From Ornithinimicrobium sp. CNJ-824 (GTDB lineage: Bacteria; Actinomycetota; Actinomycetes; Actinomycetales; Dermatophilaceae), in the NCBI RefSeq assembly GCF_001942405.1, contig NZ_MKKA01000006.1, positions 1 to 64,000 on the forward strand: a stretch of 64,000 nt of DNA, written 5' to 3'. Each line of letters opens with the position of its first letter. The first letter of the stretch is position 1. Positions 9,300 to 18,520 of this stretch are shown here, piece by piece. Under the pieces are notes generated by a model that searched no databases, was not told the origin of the DNA, and was given only the letters and a program-made list of their open reading frames with translations. The translations under genes were made by a program, and so were the position numbers.

Positions 9300-9958
9300 C
9301 GGGGCACCGCTGGTCGGGGTCCCGGTGCCGGGCCCGGACGGACGTCGGGGCGGTCGAGCCGCAGGCCGAGCTCCAGCACGGCCCGAGCCTGGTCCGCCGC
9401 GACGTGCGCGGCGCCGTAGCGCACGGCGTCGAAACGGTCGGCCGCCTCCGCCAGCTCGCCCGCCAGGGCCGGCACCCGGGCACCCAGCTCGGCCGCCAGC
9501 TCGTGGGCGGTCCTGCCGGGCCGGTCGGGCAGCCAGCCGCGACCGTCGGCCTCGGCGGCCACGGCCCGGTAGGCGTCCAGGAGCGCGGCGTCGGGCTCGC
9601 CCGCGGCCAGCGCCCGGGCGGCCCGCTCCCTATAGGCCGCCGCCGTGAGGGGCCGGTCCGGCAGCACCGCGCCGTCCGGGGCGCGCCGCCCGAGGACGGC
9701 CTGCCGACGGCGGTCGCGGGCGGCCCGGGTGAGGACCGCGAGGACGGCGACCAGCACTGCTGCCAGGACGACCCAGGAGGCCCACCCCGGCAGCGTGCCG
9801 GTCAGGCCGGGTGAGGGCAGCAGCTCGGCGAGCCGGTCGAGGACGCGCTCGACGACCGACTCACGGACGCGGTATTCGCCGGAGGCCAGCTCCTCCTCGA
9901 GCCAGCGCCGCGCCTCGTCCCGGCCGGGGTCGGGACCCTCGTCGGTCACCGGTGTCAA
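9296..9958 (-). CDS. DUF4129-domain membrane protein
   Basis: A 220-residue protein with a single membrane segment around residues 60-82 and a C-terminal DUF4129 domain (about 115-205) with the pattern AYRAVAAEADGRGWLPDRPGRTAHELA. In some bacteria this domain is fused to transglutaminase-like proteins of MoxR operons. The start is either TTG 9958, which overlaps the upstream stop as TTGA, or GTG 9949; both are possible. It lies between the multi-TM protein and DUF4350 with 4-nt overlaps on both sides. Confidence 0.83.
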   Translation of the reverse strand: MTPVTDEGPDPGRDEARRWLEEELASGEYRVRESVVERVLDRLAELLPSPGLTGTLPGWASWVVLAAVLVAVLAVLTRAARDRRRQAVLGRRAPDGAVLPDRPLTAAAYRERAARALAAGEPDAALLDAYRAVAAEADGRGWLPDRPGRTAHELAAELGARVPALAGELAEAADRFDAVRYGAAHVAADQARAVLELGLRLDRPDVRPGPAPGPRPAVPR

Positions 9959-11018
9959 CGGCGCCGCCGCACGGCCCGCTCCTGGGCGGTGCGGTGCAGG
10001 ACCAGGTCCAGACCCTCACGCCGGATGCGCTGGTCCAGGTAGAGCAGCGCGGTCACCCCGGCGGTGAACGGGACGACGACGGCGTTGACCGCCAGCTGCA
10101 CCGCGTGGTCGAGCACGATGGCCAGGGTGGAGGGGCCGCCCGCCGTGCCGAGGAAGCCGTCGCCGGCCAGCAGCAGGACCACGGAGACCGGCACCTGCAC
10201 GGCGGCCGCGAACGCCGCGGTGACCAGGCCGGCGAGCACGGTGATCCCCGTGACCCGCCACGACTGCGGCCCGAGGTCAGGGCCCACGCCCGGCGCACGC
10301 CCCGCCAGGGGCCGGCGCGCTCGAGGACGACCGGTGCCGGGGCCAGCGAGAGACGGCTCCCGGCCCACACGAGCAGCACGGCCCCGGCCAGGCCGCCGCC
10401 GACCGCGACCAGGACGGCCGGCAGGTCGCCGGCACCGGTGGCCGCCCAGGTGGCCAGCACGACGACCCCCACGACCGCCACGCCGGCCAGGAGGAGCAAC
10501 ACGGTCATGAGCACGAGCGCGCCGAGCAGGGCGGGGATCCGTCCGCGGACCGCCTCCCAGGCCTCCCCCAGCCCCGCCCGGTCGCCCAGGACGGCCTCGC
10601 CCACGGTGTGCACGATCAGCCCCGTGAGGGTCGTGGAGGCCAGCGCGGAGAAGACCAGCGTGACGAGCAGGAGGACGGCCTCCCGGTCGGTGGGGGCGAG
10701 GAGGGAGGTGCCGGCGACCCCCAGGGAGAGCAGGAGCGAGGGGACCAGCAGGGCGGCGAGGACCAGCAGCGCCATCCCGACGGTGGCGCGCGGGTTGCGC
10801 CGCATCGTCTGCAGGGACCCTCCGAAGATGTCGCCCAGGCCCAGGGGGCGCAGGGGGACCACGCCGGGCCGGTGCAGGCGGGTGAGCTCCTCGGGGGTCA
10901 GCCTCTGCCAGGGGTCGGGTCCGTCCGCCGCAGGCGGCGCACCCGGCGGGACCGGGGCCGGCACGGAGGGCGGCGACCCGGGGGGCGGCATACCGTCCGG
11001 GACGTGCGGCTGCGTCAT
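9955..11018 (-). CDS. multi-pass membrane protein heading the DUF4129/DUF4350/MoxR operon (frameshifted)
   Basis: About 355 residues after correction. A Pro-rich cytoplasmic N-terminus (1-60) includes PLRPLGLGDIFGGSLQTMRRNP, characteristic of the actinobacterial glycerophosphodiesterase-membrane-domain-like family, followed by about six hydrophobic helices. The frame breaks near 10260-10264: the first frame ends in RRAWALTSGRS and the remainder (WRVTGITVLAGL ... RTAQERAVRRRR) lies in the next phase; one missing base explains it. ATG 11018 overlaps the putative corrected end of the upstream kinase as ATGA. Function unknown; no phosphodiesterase catalytic domain is present. Confidence 0.75.
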
Positions 11019-11670
11019 CCCCCGGGTCCTCCTGCGCTGCGGCGCCCGCACCCTCCGGGGCGAGCAGGTCGTGGACGAGGCGTTCGGCCTCCTTGGCGGT
11101 GACCGGTACGGCTCCGAGCGCCTCGTGGGCGGCCACGATACCCGGCTCGGCCCGGCGCAGGACGTGGCCCCGGCGCCACAGGGTGAGCGGGGGCTTGCGC
11201 CGTTCGGCCAGGTCGCGCACGAGCCGCCGGACGAACGTCAGCCAGGGATGGTTGCGCACGCACCACGCCTGGGCCAGCAGGCCCCTCTCCCGCAGGCCCT
11301 CGACCGCGTGGGCGGCAAAGATGCCCTCGGCCACGACGACGTCGTGCGGCCCCCGCTCCAGGACGTGGTGGCCGGTGATGCTCGAGCTGGCGATGTCGTA
11401 GACGGGCACGTCCGTGCAGCCGTGGACGCAGAGCTCCTCGAGCGCGGCCAGCGCCGCGTCCACGTGCCAGGAGCGCACGTCGTCCCAGTCGACCAGCCCC
11501 AGCGGGCTCATCGGCAGGTCGGGGTCGGTGCCCTCGCGGTAGAAGTCGTCCAGGGCGACCATCGGCCACCCGAAGCGCGCGGTCAGCCGGCGCGCCAGCC
11601 GGGACTTGCCGGCGCCGCTGGGACCGGTGAGCACGAGGACCCGCGCGGGTCGGGGGGCGACGGGCTCCAT
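11015..11670 (-). CDS. uridine kinase-like P-loop kinase (probable 3' frameshift)
   Basis: Phosphoribulokinase/uridine kinase-like nucleoside kinase. Walker A GPSGAGKS is near residues 15-22 and the acceptor-site segment VALDDFYREGTDPDLP at about 38-53. Likely substrates are uridine or cytidine, but this short family is loosely defined. From ATG 11670 the frame runs on past the next gene without a stop. One missing G near 11051-11056 would end it at the TGA at 11015-11017, overlapping the next ATG as ATGA, the pattern of the rest of this operon. Without the fix it would be an implausible read-through, so the 3' end is inferred. Confidence 0.75.
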
Positions 11671-11678
11671 GGCGGCCC

Positions 11679-11684
11679 AGTCTA
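11679..11684 (-). promoter_or_regulatory. -10 element of the kinase operon (leaderless)
   Basis: TAGACT on the minus strand, 8-nt spacer, ATG 11670. Likely the promoter for the whole set of overlapping genes down to DUF58. Confidence 0.5.
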
Positions 11685-11699
11685 GGACCCGGTCCGGCC

Positions 11700-11705
11700 T
11701 AGACT
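11700..11705 (+). promoter_or_regulatory. -10 element of the PH-domain gene (leaderless)
   Basis: TAGACT, 8-nt spacer, GTG 11714. It mirrors the divergent kinase promoter, which has the same hexamer and spacing. Confidence 0.5.
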
Positions 11706-11713
11706 CGGTCCGC

Positions 11714-12426
11714 GTGAGCACCTCCGCGTCGTCCGACCCCCCGCCCCCGCACCCCGCGCGCGGGACGGCTGAGGGGTCGGGGCGGCTGACCGGCCCGCCG
11801 CTGCGGGTCTACCGCACGCTGCCGGCCCGGCTGATGGGCTGGGTGCTCGTGGCCGGCGCGGGCGTGCTGGCCGCGCTCACGGTCGCGGACGTCGTCGCCG
11901 GGCACCGGGCCGGTCTGCTGCCGCCCGCCGCGCTCGTGGTCGGGCTGGGCGCCCTCGGCTGGGTGCTGTTCCTGCGGCCCTCGGTCCGGCTGCACGAGGA
12001 CGGCGTCGTGCTGGGCAACCTGGTCACCGACACCACGGTCCCGTTCGCCGCGGTCGAGGAGGTGACCCACCAGTGGGCCCTGGAGCTGGTCGACCGGGAG
12101 GGGCGCCGGCACTCCGCCTGGGCCGTGCCCGTCAAGCGCGAACGGGTGCGTCGCCAGGCCGTCGACGACTTCGCCGAGACCACCGTGCGCCGACGGGGCG
12201 ACGCCGGCACCACGGCCCAGGGGGTGGCCGACGAGGTGCAGCGGGCGTTGCAGCGGTGGCGGCTGGACGGCGGGGAGCTCGACGCCGGCGCCGGGGGGAG
12301 CGCGCAGCCACCCCGGCCGGGGAGGCCACCGACCCGCTCGGGCGTCCGGTGCAGCGGCCGGCGTGGGGCGCGGTCGTCGTCCTCGCCGTGGCCGTGGCCC
12401 TCGTGGTGCTGGCGCTGCTCTCCTGA
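11714..12426 (+). CDS. PH-domain membrane protein (frameshifted)
   Basis: About 237 residues after correction. A disordered N-terminus (1-32) is followed by two membrane helices (around 42-62 and 68-90), a bacterial PH-like domain (about 92-165, VRLHEDGVVLGNLVTDTTVPFAAVEEV) and a C-terminal helix (WGAVVVLAVAVALVVLALLS). The frame breaks in the G run at 12293-12298: six G are present and seven would join EGELDAGAG-type sequence to ERAATPAGEATDPLGRPV. GTG is chosen because of the TAGACT element 8 nt upstream. Small actinobacterial PH proteins of this kind have no known role. Confidence 0.8.
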
Positions 12427-12438
12427 GGTCCCACCGCG

Positions 12439-14142
12439 TCAGACGCGGGTGAGCTCCTCCATGGCCGCGCGCACCTCGGCCAGGCGACGGGTCGCCTCCT
12501 CGCGGGCGGCTGGGAGCCCGTCCTCGCCCTCCACCGGGACGACGGCCTCGAGGTAGACCTTCAGCTTGGGCTCGGTGCCGCTCGGTCGCACGATCACCCG
12601 GGTGTCGTCGGCCAGCACGAAGCGCATGCCCTCGGTCGGCGGCAGCCCGTCGACCCCCTCGGCCAGGTCCTCCACGGAGCTGACCTCGGTCCGGCCCAGG
12701 TGCGCCGGCGGCTCGTCGCGCAGACGCTGCATGACCGGGGGGATCAAGGACAGGTCGGACACCCGCACGGAGAAGGCGTCGGTCTGGTGCACCCCGTGGC
12801 GCCGTGCGAGGTCGTCGAGCACGTCCAGGAGGGTGCGGCCCTGCGCCTTGAGCCCGGCGGCCATCTCCGCGGCCATGAGCGCGGCGGTGACCCCGTCCTT
12901 GTCCGGCACCGTGGCGGGGTCGACGCAGTAGCCCAGCGCCTCCTCGTAGCCGTAGGCCAGCCCGCGGACCCGGCCGATCCACTTGAAGCCGGTGAGGGTC
13001 TCCTCCCCGGGCAGCCCGGCGGCGTCGGCCATCGCGCCCAGGAGGCGGGAGGAGACGATCGACCGGGCCAGCACCCGGCGCTCGCCGGTCGCGCGACCGC
13101 GGTCGATGACGTGCTGCCCCAGGAGGGCGCCGACCTCGTCGCCCCGCAGCATCCGCCACGAGCTCCCGTCGCGGACCGCCAGGGCGCACCGGTCGGCGTC
13201 GGGGTCGTTGGCCACGACCAGGTCGGGCCGTTCACGCTCGGCCAGCGCCAGCGCCGCGTCGATGGCGCCGGGCTCCTCGGGGTTGGGGAAGGCGACGCTG
13301 GGGAAGTCGGGGTCGGGCTCCTGCTGCTCGGCCACCGGCGCCGGTGCGGGGAAGCCGGCCCGCAGGAAGGCCTCCCGCACCACGTCCGAGCCCACGCCGT
13401 GCAGGGCGGTGTGCACGACGGACAGCGCGCGCGGGCCGTCGGGGTCCAGGACGGCCACGGCGGCGTCGAGGTAGGCCTCGACGACGGAGTCGTCCAGGGT
13501 GACCCAGCCGTCGTCGGCCCGGGGGACCTGCGCGACCGAGGGCACGGCGGCGATCTGCTCGGCGATGGCCCGGTCGGCGGGCGGGACGATCTGCGACCCG
13601 TCGCCGAGGTAGACCTTGTAGCCGTTGTCCTCGGGCGGGTTGTGGCTCGCGGTGACCATGACCCCGGCCTCGGCCCCCAGGTGGCGGATCGCGAACGCCA
13701 GGACCGGGGTCGGCAGGGGGTGGGGCAGGACCATGGCCCGCCCGCCCGCGGCGGTGACCACCGCGGCGGTGTCCCGGGCGAAGACGTCGGAGTTGTGCCG
13801 GGCGTCGAACCCGACGACGACGGTGGGCCCGTCGCCGTCCCCGCGCTCGCGCAGGACCCGGGTCAGGTATGCGGTCAGGCCGGCGGCGGTGCGGATCACG
13901 ACGGCGCGGTTCATCCGGTTCGGGCCGGCGCCCAGGGCTCCGCGCAGCCCGGCCGTGCCGAACTCCAGGAACCCGGCGAACCGGTCGGCCAGGTCGGCCC
14001 CGGCGTCGGGCTCCCCGGCGCGGGCCCGCTCCAGCAGGTCGGCCAGCTCGGACCGGGTCACCGGGTCCGGGTCGTCGGCCAGCCAGGCGTCGGCCCGCTC
14101 CAGCAGGGCCGGGTCGAGCTGCTCGTCGTCGTGCGGGGTCAT
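12439..14142 (-). CDS. phospho-sugar mutase (phosphoglucomutase/phosphomannomutase family)
   Basis: A 567-residue alpha-D-phosphohexomutase. The active-site serine loop TASHNP is at 164-169 (phosphorylated Ser166), the metal loop DPDADR at 313-318 and the C-terminal phosphate-binding loop IVRPSGTEPKLKVY near residue 520. The length and the N-terminal EFGTAGLRGALGAGPNRMN favour the PgmB2/phosphopentomutase-like long subfamily, which can isomerise pentose-1-phosphates. Since it sits directly downstream of purine nucleoside phosphorylase, ribose-1-phosphate or deoxyribose-1-phosphate is an attractive substrate (inference). ATG 14142 is preceded by a good ribosome binding site, GGAGGA. Confidence 0.92.
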   Translation of the reverse strand: MTPHDDEQLDPALLERADAWLADDPDPVTRSELADLLERARAGEPDAGADLADRFAGFLEFGTAGLRGALGAGPNRMNRAVVIRTAAGLTAYLTRVLRERGDGDGPTVVVGFDARHNSDVFARDTAAVVTAAGGRAMVLPHPLPTPVLAFAIRHLGAEAGVMVTASHNPPEDNGYKVYLGDGSQIVPPADRAIAEQIAAVPSVAQVPRADDGWVTLDDSVVEAYLDAAVAVLDPDGPRALSVVHTALHGVGSDVVREAFLRAGFPAPAPVAEQQEPDPDFPSVAFPNPEEPGAIDAALALAERERPDLVVANDPDADRCALAVRDGSSWRMLRGDEVGALLGQHVIDRGRATGERRVLARSIVSSRLLGAMADAAGLPGEETLTGFKWIGRVRGLAYGYEEALGYCVDPATVPDKDGVTAALMAAEMAAGLKAQGRTLLDVLDDLARRHGVHQTDAFSVRVSDLSLIPPVMQRLRDEPPAHLGRTEVSSVEDLAEGVDGLPPTEGMRFVLADDTRVIVRPSGTEPKLKVYLEAVVPVEGEDGLPAAREEATRRLAEVRAAMEELTRV

Positions 14143-14189
14143 CGGGGTCCTCCGGGTCGCTCTGCTGTCGGGTGGGCCGGGTCGGCGGG

Positions 14190-15024
14190 CTAGAGACGGT
14201 CGACGATGCGGGCCAGCAGGTCGCCGCACCGCTCGCCGGCCGCGCGGCCGGCCTCGATGACGTCCTGGTGGTCCAGCGGGACCGGGCTGATGCCGGCGGC
14301 CGGGTTGGTGACCAGGGAGATGCCCAGCACCTCCAGGCCGGCCTCGCGGGCGGCGATGGCCTCCAGGGTGGTGGACATCCCGACCAGGTCGCCGCCCAGC
14401 GTGCGCGCCATCCGGACCTCCGCCGGCGTCTCGTAGTGCGGCCCGCGGAACTGGACGTAGACACCCTCGGGCAGCTCCGGGTCCACCTCCCGGGCCAGGT
14501 CCCGCAGCCGGGGGGTGTAGAGGTCGGTGAGGTCGACGAAGGTGGCGCCCTCCAGCGGCGAGGCCGCGGTGAGGTTGATGTGGTCGGAGATGAGCACGGC
14601 GGTGCCCGGCCCCCACTCCGGCCGCAGCCCGCCGCAGCCGTTGGTCAGCACGACCGTGCGGCAGCCGGCGGCGGCCGCGGTGCGCACGGCGTGCACGACG
14701 GCGCGGACGCCGCGGCCTCGTAGAAGTGGGTCCGGGTGCCGTAGACGAGGACCCGGCGCCCGTCGGGCAGGGGGATCGAGCTGATCGTGCCGGTGTGCCC
14801 CTCGACGGCCGCGGCGCCGAAGCCCGGGACGTCGGTGTTGTCGACGACCGTGTCGGGGGTGCCGAGCCGGGCGCCGCCGGCTTCCAGCCGCTGCCGAGCA
14901 CGAGGGCCACGTCGTGGCGCTCGGCGCCGGTGCGCTCGGCCAGCACGGCGGCGGCCGCGAGGGCGACCTCCTGGGGGTCCGTGCCGGGGTCGTCGAGGTC
15001 GGGGAAGGATGAGGCAGGGGTCAC
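14190..15024 (-). CDS. purine nucleoside phosphorylase (two frameshifts)
   Basis: Trimeric-type PNP cleaving purine (deoxy)nucleosides with phosphate. Family landmarks are VALVLGSGW near residue 45, RTHFYE, then [17 protein letters not shown] and [16 protein letters not shown] with the phosphorylase glutamate, and TNPAAGIS. Two bases are missing: one at 14884-14885 (between GSGW and [10 protein letters not shown]) and one at 14716-14717 (between FYEG and [13 protein letters not shown]). With both restored the protein is about 278 residues, normal for the family. GTG 15024 has a TACGCT element (15036-15031) 6 nt upstream. Divergent from lpdA; upstream of the phosphomutase by 47 bp. Confidence 0.9.
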
Positions 15025-15030
15025 CGGGGC

Positions 15031-15036
15031 AGCGTA
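15031..15036 (-). promoter_or_regulatory. -10 element of the PNP gene (leaderless)
   Basis: TACGCT on the minus strand, 6-nt spacer, GTG 15024. Confidence 0.5.
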
Positions 15037-15056
15037 CCGATGGTTTGATGGGGGGC

Positions 15057-16523
15057 GTGAGTGCAGCCAACAAGTCCGTCGTGGTGATCGGTGGTGGCCC
15101 GGGTGGCTACGAGGCGGCTCTCGGAGCCGCCCAGCTGGGGGCCGAGGTGACCGTGGTGGAGCGGTCCGGCCTGGGCGGCGCGACCGTGCTCACCGACTGC
15201 GTGCCGAGCAAGGCGCTTATCGCCACGGCCGACTTCATGGACCGGTTCACCGCCGCCAAGCGGATCGGGGTGCACTTCGACGGTGCCCAGGTGCCCGGCG
15301 ACCAGGGGGTGACCGCGCACATCACCGACGTCAACTCCCGCATCATGCGCCTGGCCGCGGCCCAGAGCCGGGACATCGGCGAGCGGCTGGAGTCGGCGGG
15401 CGTCGAGGTCGTCCAGGGGGCCGGGCGGCTCCTGCCGGACGGCCGGGTCGAGGTGGTCGAGGGGGTGGACGCCGTGCCCTCCGGGGAGGAGCCGGCCCCG
15501 CACGGGGCCGACCGCGACCCCGCCCGGGCCACCCGGACGATGGCCGCGGACCTGGTCCTCGTGGCCACGGGCGCCCGTCCCCGCGTGCTGGACACCGCCC
15601 GCCCCGACGGCGAGCGCATCCTGACCTGGCAGCAGATCTGGGACCTGACCGAGCTGCCCGAGCACCTCATCGTCATCGGGTCCGGCGTCACCGGCGCGGA
15701 GTTCGCGCACGCCTACCAGGGGCTGGGCTCGCAGGTCACGCTCATCTCCTCCCGGGACCGCGTCCTGCCGGGGGAGGACGCCGACGCGGCCAACGTCGTG
15801 GAGGAGGTGTTCCGCCGCCGCGGGATGAGCGTGCTCAACCGGTCCCGGGCCGCGGCCGTGCGGCGCGAGGGCGACGGCGTCGTGGTCACGCTCGAGGACG
15901 GGCGGGAGGTGGAGGGCACCCACGCGCTGCTCGCGGTCGGGTCGATCCCCAACACGACCGACCTGGGCCTGGAGGAGGCCGGCGTCCGGCTCACCCCCTC
16001 GGGGCACGTCGAGGTCGACCGCGTCTCCCGCACCAGCGTCCCCGGGGTCTACGCCGCGGGCGACTGCACGGGCGTCTTCCCCCTGGCCTCCATCGCGGCC
16101 ATGCAGGGCCGCATCGCCGTGGCCCACGCCCTCGGTGACGCCGTGGCGCCGCTGTCCCTGGGCAAGGTGAGCTCCAACATCTTCACCGACCCGGAGATCG
16201 CGACGGTGGGGGCCAGCCAGGCCGACGTCGACGAGGGCCGGGTCGACGCCCGGGGCGTGATGCTGCCGCTGACCAAGAACCCGCGGGCCAAGATGCAGAA
16301 CCTGTCCGACGGGTTCGTCAAGCTGTTCGCCCGCAAGGGCAGCCACACCATCGTCGGCGGCGTCGTGGTGGCGCCCCGGGCCAGCGAGCTGATCTTCCCG
16401 ATCGCGCTGGCCGTGGCCAACCGGCTCAACGTCGACCAGTTCTCCTCGACGTTCACCGTCTACCCCTCGATGTCGGGGTCGCTGGCCGAGGCGGCCCGGC
16501 AGCTGCACGAGATCGCCGACTGA
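15057..16523 (+). CDS. lpdA: NAD(P)H-quinone dehydrogenase LpdA (flavoprotein disulfide reductase family)
   Basis: A 488-residue FAD/NAD-linked reductase. The FAD-binding GGGPGGYEAA is at about residues 11-20, the NAD-binding motif GSGVTGAEFAHAYQ near 210, the second FAD motif VYAAGDCTG near 335, and the dimerisation domain is C-terminal. The redox disulfide is incomplete: the motif reads GGATVLTDCVPSK, keeping only the second cysteine, and the catalytic His-Glu pair is replaced (FTVYPSMSGSLAEA). That is the known pattern of mycobacterial LpdA (Rv3303c), a quinone reductase and not a lipoamide dehydrogenase. GTG 15057 is preferred by promoter distance (weak TTTGAT at 15044); ATG 15048 is the alternative. 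Confidence 0.9.
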   Translation: MSAANKSVVVIGGGPGGYEAALGAAQLGAEVTVVERSGLGGATVLTDCVPSKALIATADFMDRFTAAKRIGVHFDGAQVPGDQGVTAHITDVNSRIMRLAAAQSRDIGERLESAGVEVVQGAGRLLPDGRVEVVEGVDAVPSGEEPAPHGADRDPARATRTMAADLVLVATGARPRVLDTARPDGERILTWQQIWDLTELPEHLIVIGSGVTGAEFAHAYQGLGSQVTLISSRDRVLPGEDADAANVVEEVFRRRGMSVLNRSRAAAVRREGDGVVVTLEDGREVEGTHALLAVGSIPNTTDLGLEEAGVRLTPSGHVEVDRVSRTSVPGVYAAGDCTGVFPLASIAAMQGRIAVAHALGDAVAPLSLGKVSSNIFTDPEIATVGASQADVDEGRVDARGVMLPLTKNPRAKMQNLSDGFVKLFARKGSHTIVGGVVVAPRASELIFPIALAVANRLNVDQFSSTFTVYPSMSGSLAEAARQLHEIAD

Positions 16524-16586
16524 GGCGACCGCGGCCGCGCGGACCTCACCGCCGTCGACCGACCCCGGACCGATGTGCGTGGCCGA

Positions 16587-16624
16587 CGTGACACACCGGT
16601 CGCCCGGACGACCGGTGTGTCACG
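16587..16624. terminator. bidirectional hairpin terminator between lpdA and accA3
   Basis: Perfect 16-bp inverted repeat (arms 16587-16602 and 16609-16624, core ACACACCGGTCG) with a 6-nt loop CCCGGA. It lies between two convergent genes. There is no T tract on either side, as is usual for hairpin terminators in GC-rich actinobacteria. Confidence 0.75.
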
Positions 16625-16660
16625 GCAGCGGCCGGTGACGGCGGGGCGAGTCCGGCCGGT

Positions 16661-18433
16661 CTAGTCCTTCAGCTCGCAGATCACCGCGCCGTTGGACACG
16701 GTCTCGCCCACCGAGGCGGTGAGGCCGGAGACGGTGCCGCCCTTGTGGGCCTTGAGCGGCTGCTCCATCTTCATCGCCTCCAGGACGACGACGACGTCGC
16801 CCTCGGCCACCTGCTGGCCCTCCTCGACGGCGATCTTGACGATCGTGCCCTGCATCGGTGCCGTCACCGCGTCGCCGGAGGCGGCGGCGGCGCCGCCGGC
16901 CCCGCGGGACCGCTTGGGCGCCTTGCGCCGGCCGGCCCCCGCCCCGCCGTTGCCCCCCAGCGCGAGCCCGGCGGGCAGGGAGACCTCGAGCCGCTGGCCG
17001 CCGACCTCGACGACGACCCGCTGGCGCTCGCCGTCCTCGGACGGGGCGTCGGCGACCGGCCCGGACCAGGGCTCGATCTGGTTGTCGAACTCGGTCTCGA
17101 TCCACCGGGTGTGCACCGTGAAGGCCTCCTCGCCCTCGGGCGCGAAGGCCGGGTCGGACACGATGGCCCGGTGGAAGGGCAGCACCGTGGGCATGCCCTC
17201 GACCACGAGCTCCTCCAGCGCGCGGCGCGACCTCTCGAGGGCCTGCTCGCGGGTCCGGCCGGTGACGACGAGCTTGGCGATCATCGAGTCGAAGGCGCCG
17301 GCGACGGTGTCGCCCTCGACGATCCCGGCGTCCCAGCGGACCCCCGGGCCGTGGGGGACGACCATGCGCGAGACGGTGCCGGGTGCGGGCAGGAAGTCGC
17401 GACCGGCGTCCTCGCCGTTGATGCGGAACTCGAAGGAGTGCGCGTGGGGGGCCGGGTCGGCATACCCCAGCTCCTCGCCGTCGGCGATGCGGAACTGCTC
17501 GCGGACGAGGTCGATCCCGGTGACCTCCTCGGTCACGGGGTGCTCGACCTGCAGGCGGGTGTTGACCTCGAGGAAGGAGATCGTGCCGTCCTGCGCCACG
17601 AGGAACTCGCAGGTGCCGGCGCCGACGTAGCCCGCCTCCTTGAGGATGGCCTTGGAGGCCCGGACGAGCTCGGCGCGCTGCTCCTCGGTGAGGAACGGTG
17701 CCGGGGCCTCCTCGACGAGCTTCTGGTTGCGGCGCTGCAGGGAGCAGTCGCGGGTGGAGACGACGACCACGTTGCCGTGCTGGTCGGCCAGGCACTGGGT
17801 CTCGACGTGGCGCGGCCTGTCGAGGAACTTCTCGACGAGGCACTCGCCGCGCCCGAAGGCGGTGACGGCCTCGCGGACCGCGGAGTCGAACAGCTCGGGG
17901 ATCTCCTCCATGGTGCGGGCGACCTTGAGCCCGCGGCCGCCCCCGCCGTAGACGGCCTTGATGGCCACGGGGAGGCCGAACTCCTCGGCGAGCGCGACCA
18001 CCTCGTCGGCGTCCGCGACCGGGTCCTTGGTGCCGGGGGCCAGCGGGGCGTCCGCCCTGACGGCGATGTGCTTGGCCTTCGCCTTGTCGCCGAGCGCGTC
18101 GATCGCCTCGGGGCCCGGACCGATCCAGGTGAGGCCGGCGTCGATCACCGCCTGGGCGAAGGAGGCGTTCTCGGCGAGGAAGCCGTAGCCCGGGTGGACC
18201 GCGTCGGCGCCGGTGCGGGCGGCCACCTCCAGCAGCTTCTCCTGGACCAGGTAGGACTCGCCCGGCGTCGACCCGCCCAGGGCGTGCGCCTCGTCGGCGA
18301 CCTTGACGTGGAGGGCGTCGCGGTCGGTGTCGGCGTAGACCGCCACGGAGGTCAGGCCCGCGTCCTTGCAGGCGCGGGCGATGCGCACGGCGATCTCGCC
18401 GCGGTTGGCAATGAGGACCTTGCTGATCGGCAT
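16661..18433 (-). CDS. accA3: acyl-CoA carboxylase alpha subunit (biotin carboxylase + biotin carboxyl carrier)
   Basis: A 590-residue two-domain enzyme. The biotin carboxylase half has the N-terminal [18 protein letters not shown], the ATP-grasp loop [10 protein letters not shown] near 165, and [20 protein letters not shown]. After a Gly/Ala/Lys linker (about 475-515), the BCCP domain carries the biotinylation site EAMKMEQ with target Lys555. It carboxylates biotin for acetyl- or propionyl-CoA carboxylation with an AccD partner. ATG 18433 is supported by TAGGGT at 18446-18441, 7 nt upstream; a GTG 9 nt further upstream would overlap that element. A carboxyltransferase gene lies 2 kb away on the other strand. 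Confidence 0.93.
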   Translation of the reverse strand: MPISKVLIANRGEIAVRIARACKDAGLTSVAVYADTDRDALHVKVADEAHALGGSTPGESYLVQEKLLEVAARTGADAVHPGYGFLAENASFAQAVIDAGLTWIGPGPEAIDALGDKAKAKHIAVRADAPLAPGTKDPVADADEVVALAEEFGLPVAIKAVYGGGGRGLKVARTMEEIPELFDSAVREAVTAFGRGECLVEKFLDRPRHVETQCLADQHGNVVVVSTRDCSLQRRNQKLVEEAPAPFLTEEQRAELVRASKAILKEAGYVGAGTCEFLVAQDGTISFLEVNTRLQVEHPVTEEVTGIDLVREQFRIADGEELGYADPAPHAHSFEFRINGEDAGRDFLPAPGTVSRMVVPHGPGVRWDAGIVEGDTVAGAFDSMIAKLVVTGRTREQALERSRRALEELVVEGMPTVLPFHRAIVSDPAFAPEGEEAFTVHTRWIETEFDNQIEPWSGPVADAPSEDGERQRVVVEVGGQRLEVSLPAGLALGGNGGAGAGRRKAPKRSRGAGGAAAASGDAVTAPMQGTIVKIAVEEGQQVAEGDVVVVLEAMKMEQPLKAHKGGTVSGLTASVGETVSNGAVICELKD

Positions 18434-18440
18434 GGCGATC

Positions 18441-18446
18441 ACCCTA
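18441..18446 (-). promoter_or_regulatory. -10 element of accA3 (leaderless)
   Basis: TAGGGT on the minus strand, 7-nt spacer, ATG 18433. Confidence 0.5.
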
Positions 18447-18520
18447 GACCCACGGGGGCGCCCCGACGCGCCAGGGTATGCCGTGCCACGGCGTCCCGGA
18501 CGGCGCCTCCGCCGCGGCGG

